Positions 53,247-61,183 of a stretch of 64,000 nucleotides of DNA are shown here, piece by piece. Origin of the DNA: Anaerovorax odorimutans DSM 5092 (GTDB lineage Bacteria > Bacillota > Clostridia > Peptostreptococcales > Anaerovoracaceae); the NCBI RefSeq assembly GCF_000426305.1, contig NZ_AUFC01000018.1, forward strand, positions 1 through 64,000, in the 5' to 3' direction. Below the pieces are notes generated by a model. The model was given only the letters and a program-made list of their open reading frames with translations, did no database searches and was not told where the DNA came from. Position 1 is the first letter of the stretch. Every line of letters begins with the position of its first letter. The position numbers and the translations under genes are program-made.

Positions 53247-53481
53247 TTACGAGGAAATATATTTTGCCATATTGATGTAATATCAAAGAAAGCACATTAA
53301 TACTCGATAGAATTCAGATTATTAAATTCCCAATATGTAAAAATAATAAACTTTGATTTTAAAGTGTACTTTTTTATATAAGAAATACATGCTTAAGATA
53401 TTGGCGAAGTATTATTTAATTATGTTGGTAAATAATATAAATATTATTAAAATTTAAGAGGTAAAAGAGGTAAAAGAAAAA

Positions 53482-53853
53482 ATGATTATATTATCTATGA
53501 TATTTTTGCATATAGTAGATGATTTTTATTTACAAGGATGGCTTAAAAACGCGAAGCAAAGGCAATGGTGGGTTCAAAATGCACCACAAGACTTATATAA
53601 ATATGATTATCTTTGGGCATTGTTGATCCATTCATTTAGTTGGTCCTTTATGATTATGTTTCCTATAATGGCAATGAGCAATTTTCAGTTAAATTTTAAT
53701 TTCTATGTTTGTTTTTCTGTAAATGTTATAATTCATTTTATTACAGATAATTTTAAAGCAAATAAAAAACGTATTAATTTGATACAAGATCAATGTATTC
53801 ATATGGCGCAGATTCTAATAACTTATATTATTTTGGTAATATACTTATCTTGA
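53482..53853 (+). CDS. DUF3307 membrane protein
   Basis: The 123-aa protein has about three membrane segments and the family motif in FLHIVDDFYLQGWLKN (His-x3-Asp-Phe-x2-Gln), with a second His/Asp pair in VIIHFITDNFKANKK. DUF3307 proteins are common in phages and mobile elements; their role is unknown. Start ATG 53482 has a repeated GAGGTAAAA before it. It is the first gene of the element. Confidence 0.8.
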   Translation: MIILSMIFLHIVDDFYLQGWLKNAKQRQWWVQNAPQDLYKYDYLWALLIHSFSWSFMIMFPIMAMSNFQLNFNFYVCFSVNVIIHFITDNFKANKKRINLIQDQCIHMAQILITYIILVIYLS

Positions 53854-53890
53854 CCATTGTTAAACTATATGATAATTTTATTATATAGTT
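53850..53890 (+). promoter_or_regulatory. marR promoter with overlapping dyad
   Basis: TTGACC (53850-53855) and TAATTT (53873-53878) are 17 bases apart. AACTATAT (53863-53870) and ATATAGTT (53883-53890) flank the -10 box. This is the usual place of a self-repressing MarR operator. Confidence 0.55.
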
Positions 53891-53924
53891 AAATCATGTA
53901 TATTAAAGTTATGGAGGTGTTAAT

Positions 53925-54362
53925 ATAGAGAATTTTGATTTGTCAAAGTGTATTGGATTTGTTACTAATACAACAATGAAGACAATAACTGAAGATTTTA
54001 ATAGACGCTTGGAAAAGCAAGGTATGACAAGGATACAGTGGATAGCTTTATATTTTTTAAATAGGGCTGATAAATCAATTAGTCAAAAACAATTGGCATC
54101 TCTTATGAATATTCAAGATTCTTCTTTAGCAAGATTGATAGACAGAATGGAAAGAGATGGACTTATAAACCGTGTAGAAAATTCAGATGATAAAAGAGTT
54201 AAATTTTTGGAGTTAACAGAAGTAGGTAGAGAAAGGATTGACGAATTGCTGCCTTTGGGAAAACATTTTAGTGATTTGCTGCTGGAAGATATCACCGATG
54301 AAGAATTAGATATATTTGATAATATATTAAAGAAGATGTTAAATAATATCAAAAAGTATTAA
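53925..54362 (+). CDS. MarR-family regulator
   Basis: A winged-helix MarR protein of about 145 aa: TRIQWIALYFLNRA, then KQLASLMNIQDSSLARLIDRMERDGLINRVENSDDKRVKFLELTEVGR, the classic recognition helix and wing. The start is unusual. GGAGGTG (53913-53919) is ideally placed for ATA 53925, which gives MENFDLSKC-, a normal MarR beginning, whereas the first standard codon is TTG 53940, 22 bases away from the site. A terminator follows, then the AhpD-type operon it probably controls. One Cys lies near the N-terminus (SKCIGF), which might sense thiol oxidation. Confidence 0.85.
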   Translation: MENFDLSKCIGFVTNTTMKTITEDFNRRLEKQGMTRIQWIALYFLNRADKSISQKQLASLMNIQDSSLARLIDRMERDGLINRVENSDDKRVKFLELTEVGRERIDELLPLGKHFSDLLLEDITDEELDIFDNILKKMLNNIKKY

Positions 54363-54392
54363 ATGACCTTAAATAATGGTCATTTTTTTTAT
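54362..54392 (+). terminator. Terminator after marR
   Basis: AATGACC (54362-54368) pairs with GGTCATT (54378-54384), followed by TTTTTTATT. Confidence 0.85.
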
Positions 54393-54421
54393 TAAATAAA
54401 TTGATTTTCATATAAATATTC

Positions 54422-54451
54422 TTGACAATAACAAATTAGTTGCTATACTAA
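54422..54451 (+). promoter_or_regulatory. Promoter of the AhpD/Lpd operon with MarR-type palindrome
   Basis: TTGACA (54422-54427) and TATACT (54444-54449) are 16 bases apart. TTAGTTGCTATACTAA (54436-54451) is an imperfect palindrome over the -10 box, and TTAGCTATAC repeats the motif a few bases downstream. Confidence 0.7.
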
Positions 54452-54579
54452 TAATTAGCTATACAAATTTAATTTTTGGAAATTGGAAATTAATAAAGAG
54501 TATAGAGAATAATGAGTTAGGAAAAATTAAATTTAATGATTAAAATTAAATTAATTAAAAATTAAGGAGGTAAAACGAT

Positions 54580-54933
54580 ATGGCTAAAGATGTAAGAGAA
54601 ATGTTAAATAGTTTTGTAGGAGGGATTGAAAATCTTAGTACTACTAATGAAGATATGGCAGCAGCTTTTATGGGATTATTAGGTTCGGTTTATGAGCCAA
54701 ATAAATTAGATGTAAAAACTAAAGAGTTAATTAGCATTGGAATTGCTTGCTATAACAGATGTGAATATTGTATAGTATATCATTCATATAAAGCATTTGA
54801 AGCAGGAGCAACAAAAGAAGAAATTCTTGAAGCAGCCATGGTTTCTGTTGGTTTCGGCGGTGGTCCTTCTATGGCATATTCCGTAACACTTTTAAATGAT
54901 TGTTTAAAAGAATTTGAAAACGATTTTAAATAA
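54580..54933 (+). CDS. AhpD-like (carboxymuconolactone decarboxylase family) protein
   Basis: The 117-aa protein has the AhpD thiol centre: Cys61-Glu-Tyr-Cys64, then His68, with Glu49 twelve residues before the first Cys. This Glu/Cys/Cys/His spacing is that of mycobacterial AhpD (Glu118, Cys130, Cys133, His137), which takes electrons from a lipoyl group and reduces peroxides or AhpC. Start ATG 54580 follows AAGGAGGTAAAA. A hairpin (AAGGAGGC/GCCTCCTT, about 54953-54974) lies between it and the lipoyl-Lpd gene. The link to lipoyl chemistry is strengthened by both next genes. Confidence 0.85.
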   Translation: MAKDVREMLNSFVGGIENLSTTNEDMAAAFMGLLGSVYEPNKLDVKTKELISIGIACYNRCEYCIVYHSYKAFEAGATKEEILEAAMVSVGFGGGPSMAYSVTLLNDCLKEFENDFK

Positions 54934-54988
54934 AACCCTTAGGATATTATAAAAGGAGGCGTAAAAGCCTCCTTATAAGGAGAACAGT

Positions 54989-56692
54989 ATGACAGAAATT
55001 ACATTAAAAAAATTATCAGGCGAAGATAAAAGTGCTAAAATAGGTAAAATTTTAATTGAAGAAGGTCAAAGTATCGAAGAAGGTGATAAATTATTTAATG
55101 CAGAATCGGGTAAAGGTAATTTTATCGTAAAATCAGAATATAAAGGGAATATAACAAAAATACTTATTGAAGAAGGTCAAAAAATAAAAATAGGAGATGT
55201 AATTGCCCATATTGACGGTGAAAAAGTTTCTAAGCAATCATTAAAAACAGCATCAAATAAAGGATATAGCTTTGGACTTGCAAAACCAAAAAAAGAAGAA
55301 ATAGATTGTGATGTGGCTGTTATTGGAGGAGGTCCTGGAGGCTATGTTGCTGCAATAAAAGCTGCACAATTAGGTGGAAAAGTCGTTCTCATAGAAAAAG
55401 ATAAAATTGGTGGAACATGTTTGAATTATGGTTGTATTCCAACAAAAAGTTTTGTAAAAAGCGCACATCTATATGATGAAATTAAAAATAGTATTGAATT
55501 TGGTATTAAAGTTAATGATATTTCAGTTGATTTAAATAAAATAGTCACTAGAAAAAATAAAGTAGTGGAAACTTTAAAAGATGGGATCAAGCATCTTTTA
55601 GAACATTGGAATATCAGGCTTATAGAAGGAGAGGCAATTATATCAGATGACAATATTAAAGTAAATAATCAAAAAACAGATGCTTTAATAAAACCTAAAA
55701 ATATAATTTTGGCAACAGGATCTTCACCATCAAGATTAAATATTCCGGGGTCAGACTTACAAAGTGTACTAACTAATGAAGAAATATTAAATCTCACTGA
55801 AATACCAAAATCTCTTACTGTGATAGGCGGTGGAGTTATAGGTATGGAATTTGCATTTATATTTAATTCATTGGGCAGTGAAGTTACAGTTATTGAATAT
55901 TTAGATGATATCTTATTTAATTTTGATAAAGATATTATTGAAGTTATAACCGAAGAATGTAAATTACGACATATACAACTTTTTACGGATTCAAAAGTTG
56001 AAGAAATATCTTTAGCAGAGGATGGCAGATTAATTACAACCTTTTCTCAAAAAGATAAAAAGCGATTTATTATAGGTGAAAAGATTTTGATGTCAGTAGG
56101 AAGAAAACCTAATTTAACATCAGTAGATTTACAAAATTTAAATATAGGTTTAAATTCAAAAGGAAATGGTATTGAAGTTGACCAATATATGCGTACTTCT
56201 AATCCGTGTGTTTATGCTATTGGTGATGTGACAAATATAATTCAACTAGCACATGTTGCAAGCCATCAAGGTATTGTTGCAGCAGAAAATTGCATGGGTA
56301 AGCCAAGTTTTATGCATTATGATGCTGTGCCAAGTGCTGTATTTTTATCACCGGAAATAGGTATGGTAGGTATATGCGAAAAAGAAGCAATAAAACTAGG
56401 AATAAAATATAAAGTAAGTAAATTTCCGTTTGCTGCAAATGGAAAAGCATTAAGTCAAGGAGATATTAAAGGATTTGTAAAAATTATAAGTAATGAGGAT
56501 GATAATATAATATTAGGTGCAGCAGTTATTGGACCATCAGCTACAGATTTAATCTCTAATTTTACGTACTTTATTCAAAATAAAATAGATTACAGAACAT
56601 TAAATAATACTATATTTGCTCATCCTACAACGGCAGAAGCAATACATGAAGCTGTATTATCTATTACTGATGAGGCGATCCATTTTGCATAA
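54989..56692 (+). CDS. lpdA: Dihydrolipoamide dehydrogenase with N-terminal lipoyl domain
   Basis: The 567-aa protein has a biotinyl/lipoyl domain (about 1-78) with the attachment lysine in ESGKGN (Lys42), then a linker, then E3: FAD motif VIGGGPGGYVAA, redox pair Cys144-x4-Cys149 in GGTCLNYGCIP, NAD motif VIGGGVIGMEF, second FAD motif VYAIGDVT, and the His-Pro-x3-Glu end HPTTAEAIHEA. It can oxidise its own lipoyl group. No 2-oxoacid dehydrogenase or glycine-cleavage gene is adjacent. Start ATG 54989 follows AAGGAG. Confidence 0.93.
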   Translation: MTEITLKKLSGEDKSAKIGKILIEEGQSIEEGDKLFNAESGKGNFIVKSEYKGNITKILIEEGQKIKIGDVIAHIDGEKVSKQSLKTASNKGYSFGLAKPKKEEIDCDVAVIGGGPGGYVAAIKAAQLGGKVVLIEKDKIGGTCLNYGCIPTKSFVKSAHLYDEIKNSIEFGIKVNDISVDLNKIVTRKNKVVETLKDGIKHLLEHWNIRLIEGEAIISDDNIKVNNQKTDALIKPKNIILATGSSPSRLNIPGSDLQSVLTNEEILNLTEIPKSLTVIGGGVIGMEFAFIFNSLGSEVTVIEYLDDILFNFDKDIIEVITEECKLRHIQLFTDSKVEEISLAEDGRLITTFSQKDKKRFIIGEKILMSVGRKPNLTSVDLQNLNIGLNSKGNGIEVDQYMRTSNPCVYAIGDVTNIIQLAHVASHQGIVAAENCMGKPSFMHYDAVPSAVFLSPEIGMVGICEKEAIKLGIKYKVSKFPFAANGKALSQGDIKGFVKIISNEDDNIILGAAVIGPSATDLISNFTYFIQNKIDYRTLNNTIFAHPTTAEAIHEAVLSITDEAIHFA

Positions 56693-57620
56693 AATATTTA
56701 TTTCAAATAGTATTAATCCATATTTTAATTTAGCTTTTGAGGAATATTTACTTAATAATATTAGCTCAAAAGATAATATTCTTTTTTTATGGCAAAATGA
56801 AAATACAATAGTAATAGGAAGAAATCAAAATCCTTGGAAAGAGTGCAATCTGGAGGAATTAAAAAAACAAAAAGGAAAACTTGTTAGAAGATTATCCGGA
56901 GGCGGTGCAGTATACCATGATTTAGGTAATTTAAATTTTACATTTATATCTGAATATAATGAAGGTATTGTAAAAGAAAATGTTGAAAAAATTATAGATG
57001 TTTTAATTTTAAACGGAATCAAAGCAGAATTTAATGGTAAAAATGATATCTTATCAGATGGGTATAAAATTTCCGGCAATGCTTATTTTATAGAAGATAA
57101 TATGATTTGTCACCATGGAACATTATTGGTAGAATGTGACGTAGAAAAAATGGTAAGATTGTTAACGGTATCTCAAAAAAAACTTGAATCTAAGGGTATT
57201 GATTCAATAAAGTCCAGAGTAATAAATATTAAAGATCTAAATAATAATATTACTGTTGAGTCTTTAAAAATAGATTTAACAAAAAACCTTACAGATTATA
57301 ATATTAATTATGCATTTGTCGACGAAAATAAAATTGAAAGTAAAGATATAAACTTAAAAACTGTTATAGCATTAATGAAAAAATATGAAAGTTGGGAATG
57401 GAACTTTGGAGCTTCACCCGAATTCAATGTAGAATTTAATGAAAAATATTCATGGGGGGAAATAATTATTTATCTGTTTATAAAAGATGGCAAAATAATG
57501 AAAGTAAAATCCTATACTGATGCGTTAGATGTAAATTTACCAAAAAAAATAGAATCTTTATTATTAAATACAGAGTTCGATGATAATAAAATAGAATTCT
57601 TAATGAAAAATATTAAATAA
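56685..57620 (+). CDS. lplA: Lipoate-protein ligase
   Basis: The 311-aa protein has the LplA signature RRLSGGGAVYHDLGNLNFTFI, the SGNAYF segment, CHHGTLLV, and a C-terminal accessory domain (about 235-311). It activates free lipoate and attaches it to lipoyl domains, here most likely Lys42 of the product upstream. I choose TTG 56685 (HKIFISNSINPYFNLAFEEYL follows, a standard LplA start), 9 bases after GAGG. It overlaps the lpdA stop by 8 bases, so translation is coupled. Confidence 0.93.
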   Translation: MHKIFISNSINPYFNLAFEEYLLNNISSKDNILFLWQNENTIVIGRNQNPWKECNLEELKKQKGKLVRRLSGGGAVYHDLGNLNFTFISEYNEGIVKENVEKIIDVLILNGIKAEFNGKNDILSDGYKISGNAYFIEDNMICHHGTLLVECDVEKMVRLLTVSQKKLESKGIDSIKSRVINIKDLNNNITVESLKIDLTKNLTDYNINYAFVDENKIESKDINLKTVIALMKKYESWEWNFGASPEFNVEFNEKYSWGEIIIYLFIKDGKIMKVKSYTDALDVNLPKKIESLLLNTEFDDNKIEFLMKNIK

Positions 57621-57630
57621 TACTGATATT

Positions 57631-57660
57631 AAATGCTCTTTTAAAATAAGGGCATTTTTT
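57631..57660 (+). terminator. Terminator after lplA
   Basis: AAATGC-t-CTT and AAG-g-GCATTT pair (57631-57657), then TTT. Confidence 0.8.
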
Positions 57661-57812
57661 AGTATGCATAAAAGTCAGACGGTATGGAGCGTTCTCGTTA
57701 AACATAAAAAAACAAATGAATGTATATTAAAAATAATAAAAAGTTAATATTGCAGAATAAATTTATAAGTGAGTTTGTAAATTATATTTTTATTGAGTTG
57801 CTTGTATTAAAT

Positions 57813-57841
57813 TTGACAATATTTGCTATTAAGTATAGTAT
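57813..57841 (+). promoter_or_regulatory. Promoter of the CoA-disulfide-reductase-like gene
   Basis: TTGACA (57813-57818) and TAGTAT (57836-57841) are 17 bases apart. The spacer holds TTGCTATTAAGTATAG, which shares TTGCTAT and a nearby TATA-type half with the promoter at 54422, so one MarR regulator could act on both. Confidence 0.6.
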
Positions 57842-57871
57842 TAAATTATACAGTTTAAGGAGGTTAGTATT

Positions 57872-59212
57872 ATGAGAAAAGTAGATTTATTAGTTATTGG
57901 TGGAAGTGCTGGAGGAATTCTAAGTGCAAATACTGCAAGAAAAGTATATAAAGATATAAGTATTACGGTAATTAGAAATACGAAAACAGTAATGGTACCT
58001 TGTGGAATCCCATACATATATGGGACATTAAAAGATACCTCAAAAAATATTATCCCAGATAAAATGATTACAGATAATAATATAGATTTAATCATTGATA
58101 AAGTAACTAAAATAAATAAGGAAGAAAAATATGTTTTAACTGAAAATAATGATCAAATTAATTATGATAAACTTATAATCGCAACAGGTTCACTTCCTAT
58201 TGTTCCATCTGTTATTGGCAATAATTTAGAAAATATATTCTCTATATATAAAAATGAAGTATATCTAAATGATATTTTACAAAAAATAAAGGATTTAAAA
58301 GATATTGTTGTAATAGGAGGAGGTTTTATAGGAGTAGAATTCTCTGAACAAATGCAATTAAATGGAAAGAACGTTACACTGCTACAAAGAGGAGATAAAT
58401 GCTTAAGAAGAAATTTTGATGCGGAATTCAGTGCTGAAGCAGAGACTTTACTTAAAGAAAATGGTGTAAATGTAAGAACAAATTGTAAAATCAAAGAGTT
58501 CGTTGGAAAGGGAAAAGTTGAAGGAGTAAAGCTGGAAACTGGAGAAATAATTAAAGCAGATGCTATAATATTAGGTTCTGGAGTAAAACCTAATTCAGAT
58601 CTTGCAAAAGATGCAGGTTTGAAAATAAATGATAATGGTGCAATTGCTGTTAACGAATATATGAATACATCTGATGCAGATATATTGGCAGTGGGCGATT
58701 GTGCTGAAAAAGTAAGTTTCTTTACGAGAAATGATGTTCCTGTTTTATTGGCTTCGACAGCAGCTTTAGAAGCTAAGATTGCAGGCTATAATGTTTTTAA
58801 AAATAAATTAACAAGAAAAAATAAAGGGACTATCAGTGCATTTTCAACAAAGATATACGGGGCAACTTTAGGGGCTGCCGGTTTAACAGAAAAGCAAGCT
58901 ATAGAAAATAATTTCGAATATGTTATCGGAGAATTTAATGTTATGGACAAACATCCTGGTTCTCTTCCAAATACTAAGAAGATACATATGAAGTTAATTT
59001 TTTCAAAATATTCAGGTATAATCTTAGGAGGACAGATTTCAGGAGGAGATACCGTTGGAGAAATGATTAATATAATAAGCTTAGCAGTGCAGCAAGGAAT
59101 GACTGCGGCAGATTTAAATACTTTCCAAGTTGCAACACATCCCCTTTTAACTGCTTCTCCTATAGCTTATCCAATTAATGGGGCGGCAATGAATGCAATT
59201 GAAAAAATGTAA
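57872..59212 (+). CDS. CoA-disulfide reductase / NADH oxidase-like flavoprotein
   Basis: The 446-aa protein is a pyridine-nucleotide-disulfide oxidoreductase with a single active-site Cys44 in MVPCGIPYIYG. It has FAD motif LLVIGGSAGGILSA, NAD motif IVVIGGGFIGVEF, ILAVGDCAEK, and a dimerisation domain (about 320-446) with IYGATLGAAGLTEKQA. Family members reduce CoA disulfide, persulfides or oxygen. There is no rhodanese extension. Start ATG 57872 stands after AAGGAGGT, with its own promoter and terminator. Confidence 0.85.
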   Translation: MRKVDLLVIGGSAGGILSANTARKVYKDISITVIRNTKTVMVPCGIPYIYGTLKDTSKNIIPDKMITDNNIDLIIDKVTKINKEEKYVLTENNDQINYDKLIIATGSLPIVPSVIGNNLENIFSIYKNEVYLNDILQKIKDLKDIVVIGGGFIGVEFSEQMQLNGKNVTLLQRGDKCLRRNFDAEFSAEAETLLKENGVNVRTNCKIKEFVGKGKVEGVKLETGEIIKADAIILGSGVKPNSDLAKDAGLKINDNGAIAVNEYMNTSDADILAVGDCAEKVSFFTRNDVPVLLASTAALEAKIAGYNVFKNKLTRKNKGTISAFSTKIYGATLGAAGLTEKQAIENNFEYVIGEFNVMDKHPGSLPNTKKIHMKLIFSKYSGIILGGQISGGDTVGEMINIISLAVQQGMTAADLNTFQVATHPLLTASPIAYPINGAAMNAIEKM

Positions 59213-59263
59213 TATAATTAAAGAAATAATATAAAACATATATTTATACTCTTTATAGAAAAT

Positions 59264-59297
59264 ATAACCTATTTATGTATATAGGTTATATTTTTTT
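59264..59297 (+). terminator. Terminator after the flavoprotein gene
   Basis: ATAACCTAT (59264-59272) pairs with ATAGGTTAT (59281-59289), followed by ATTTTTTTG. Confidence 0.85.
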
Positions 59298-59414
59298 GTC
59301 TTTTTTTCTTTATAATGAAAGCTTCTAATTGCATAATTTAATATCATTTTAAATTATATAATAGCATATAATACTATATATTTTTTAAAATTTATGAATA
59401 ATGGAGGAATTATT

Positions 59415-59579
59415 ATGGCTGAAAAACCTATTTCAAAAGATACAGGAAACTGTAAAGTAGTTAATATATTTAAAACAGATGATGAGGAGGAGAGAAAAAA
59501 ATTGTTACAGGAAGGCATAGCAAACATAATTTGCAGAACAGAAAGTAATGAAGTTATTAAATATATAAGGGTAAAATAA
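59415..59579 (+). CDS. Small charged protein upstream of the recombinase, candidate directionality factor
   Basis: The 54-aa protein (MAEKPISKDTG..., with NIFKTDDEEERKKLLQEGIANII) starts at ATG 59415 behind GGAGG and lies 21 bases before the recombinase. Small genes of this kind often accompany large serine recombinases in clostridial elements, and some encode the excision factor. No domain is recognised; the function is inference from position. Confidence 0.7.
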   Translation: MAEKPISKDTGNCKVVNIFKTDDEEERKKLLQEGIANIICRTESNEVIKYIRVK

Positions 59580-59600
59580 ATTTTAATAAGGGGTTAAATC

Positions 59601-61160
59601 ATGCAAAAAGTCGCAATTTATTGTCGTTTATCGGATGAGGATAAAAATAAACAAAGCGATATGCAGGATAGCGAAAGTATACAAAATCAAAAAACAATGT
59701 TGATAAATTATGCATTACAAAATAAATGGGAGGTATACGATTTATACAGTGATGATGATTATTCTGGAGCTGATACAGGTAGACCTGAATTTAACAGACT
59801 TTTATGTGATGCTGAGAATAAAAAATTTAATATAGTTCTAGCTAAGACACAGTCAAGATTTACAAGGGATATGGAAATTGTTGAAAAATATCTTCATAAT
59901 AAATTTATACGATGGGGTATTAGATTTATTAGTGTGGTTGATAATGCAGATACATATAATAAAGGTAATAAAAAATCTAGACAAATAAATGGCTTGGTTA
60001 ATGAATGGTATTTGGAAGATTTATCAGAAAATATTAAAGCTGTATTAAATTCAAAGAAAAAACAAGGTAAATATGTAGGAGCTTTTGCGCCCTATGGATA
60101 TTTGAAAAACCCAAAAGATAAAAATAAATTAATAATTGATGAAGTTGCAGCTGAAAATGTCAAAACTATTTTTAAATTATATATACAAGGATATGGTTTA
60201 ACTAAAATTGCACAGTATTTAAATGATAAAGGTTATCCTTGTCCCTCCGAATATAAGAGGTTAAATGGAGAAAATTATATACCAAGGCAAAAGGGAATAA
60301 AAGGTAAAATATGGAGAGATACATCTGTAAGCTTTATTTTAAATAATAGAATGTATTGCGGTGATATGGTACAAGGAAAAACTGAAACAGTAAGCTATAA
60401 GGATAATAGGAAAATCAGAAAGAAACCATCAGAATGGGTTATTATAGAAAATACTCATAAGCCTATTATATCTAGAGAAATTTATTTTAAAGCTTATGAT
60501 ATTGCTAAATTAAGGACGAGGCCTGAAAATAGTGGAAAAAAGCATATATTTGCAGGAAAGATAAAATGTAGTGAATGTAATTCTGTTTTAGTGAAAAGAT
60601 ATGGAGCAACCAAAGATAATAAATATTTTATTTGTCCAATGAAAAAATATGGTGTTTGTGAAAAAGGGGCAACAATATCATATAATCTGATTTGTGAGGC
60701 AGTATATAGTGAGCTTAAACAGACTATAAAGGAGTATGTATCAGAAGACGAAATTAATAATCTTATAGTTGAAAAAAATGTAATTGATGAAAATATTAAA
60801 TCTATACAAACGATATTATCATCTATTGAGCAGGAATTAAAGGATTTAAATAATGCTTTAGAAAATTTATATATTGATAAAGTGAGAAACATTATTAGTG
60901 AAGAACAGTTTAGTAATATGAGCAAGAGCTTTTTAGATAAGCAAAAAAAACTAATTTCCCAAAAATCTGTTCAAAGTAGTCAAATTAAAAAATTAATAAA
61001 AAAAAATAACCTAAAAAATGAAAAGATAGAAGTTATCACTAAATTTTTAAATTTAAATGAATTATCAAAAGAATTAATTGATGAATTTATTAATTGTATA
61101 TATGTAAAGAATACAGAGTATAAAGGCATAAAAGAAATTACTATAAAATGGAAATTATAG
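59601..61160 (+). CDS. Large serine recombinase of the dacF element
   Basis: The 519-aa protein has the resolvase catalytic domain (YCRLSDED with Ser11; YSDDDYSGADTGRPEFNRLL; VLAKTQSRFTRDMEIVEKYL), the recombinase domain (APYGYLKNP, GLTKIAQYLNDKGYPCP, SVSFILNNRMYCGDMVQG), a zinc ribbon (CSEC... CPMKKYGVC) and the coiled-coil motif (about 380-475) that governs integration versus excision. All features of an active enzyme are there. ATG 59601 follows AAGGGG. Its stop is 13 bases from the right core repeat. Confidence 0.96.
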   Translation: MQKVAIYCRLSDEDKNKQSDMQDSESIQNQKTMLINYALQNKWEVYDLYSDDDYSGADTGRPEFNRLLCDAENKKFNIVLAKTQSRFTRDMEIVEKYLHNKFIRWGIRFISVVDNADTYNKGNKKSRQINGLVNEWYLEDLSENIKAVLNSKKKQGKYVGAFAPYGYLKNPKDKNKLIIDEVAAENVKTIFKLYIQGYGLTKIAQYLNDKGYPCPSEYKRLNGENYIPRQKGIKGKIWRDTSVSFILNNRMYCGDMVQGKTETVSYKDNRKIRKKPSEWVIIENTHKPIISREIYFKAYDIAKLRTRPENSGKKHIFAGKIKCSECNSVLVKRYGATKDNKYFICPMKKYGVCEKGATISYNLICEAVYSELKQTIKEYVSEDEINNLIVEKNVIDENIKSIQTILSSIEQELKDLNNALENLYIDKVRNIISEEQFSNMSKSFLDKQKKLISQKSVQSSQIKKLIKKNNLKNEKIEVITKFLNLNELSKELIDEFINCIYVKNTEYKGIKEITIKWKL

Positions 61161-61173
61161 TAATTATCACATG

Positions 61174-61183
61174 CAGCTAATGA
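61174..61183 (+). repeat. attR core, 10-bp direct repeat
   Basis: CAGCTAATGA, identical to 53175-53184. To its right dacF resumes in frame with GAT GCT TGC GTT GCA (Asp-Ala-Cys-Val-Ala). Confidence 0.9.

Larger units (their letters stand above)
53175..61173 (+). mobile_element. 7,999-bp serine-recombinase element inserted in dacF
   Basis: The limits are set by the 10-bp direct repeat and by the restored reading frame: deleting 53175-61173 joins codons Ser138-Ala139-Asn140 to Asp141 and gives an uninterrupted 404-codon carboxypeptidase. The recombinase gene ends 13 bases before the right core. Inside are, in order, a terminator, a DUF3307 gene, marR, an AhpD-like gene, lipoyl-Lpd, lplA, a CoA-disulfide-reductase-like gene, a small protein and the large serine recombinase, all on the plus strand. 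No phage structural, conjugation or replication gene is seen, so it cannot move between cells by itself. Confidence 0.93.

Noticed and set aside
53482-61160. The dacF insert as a prophage or conjugative element
   Set aside because: At 8 kb it has no capsid, tail, lysis, relaxase or type IV secretion genes; only the DUF3307 gene hints at phage ancestry.
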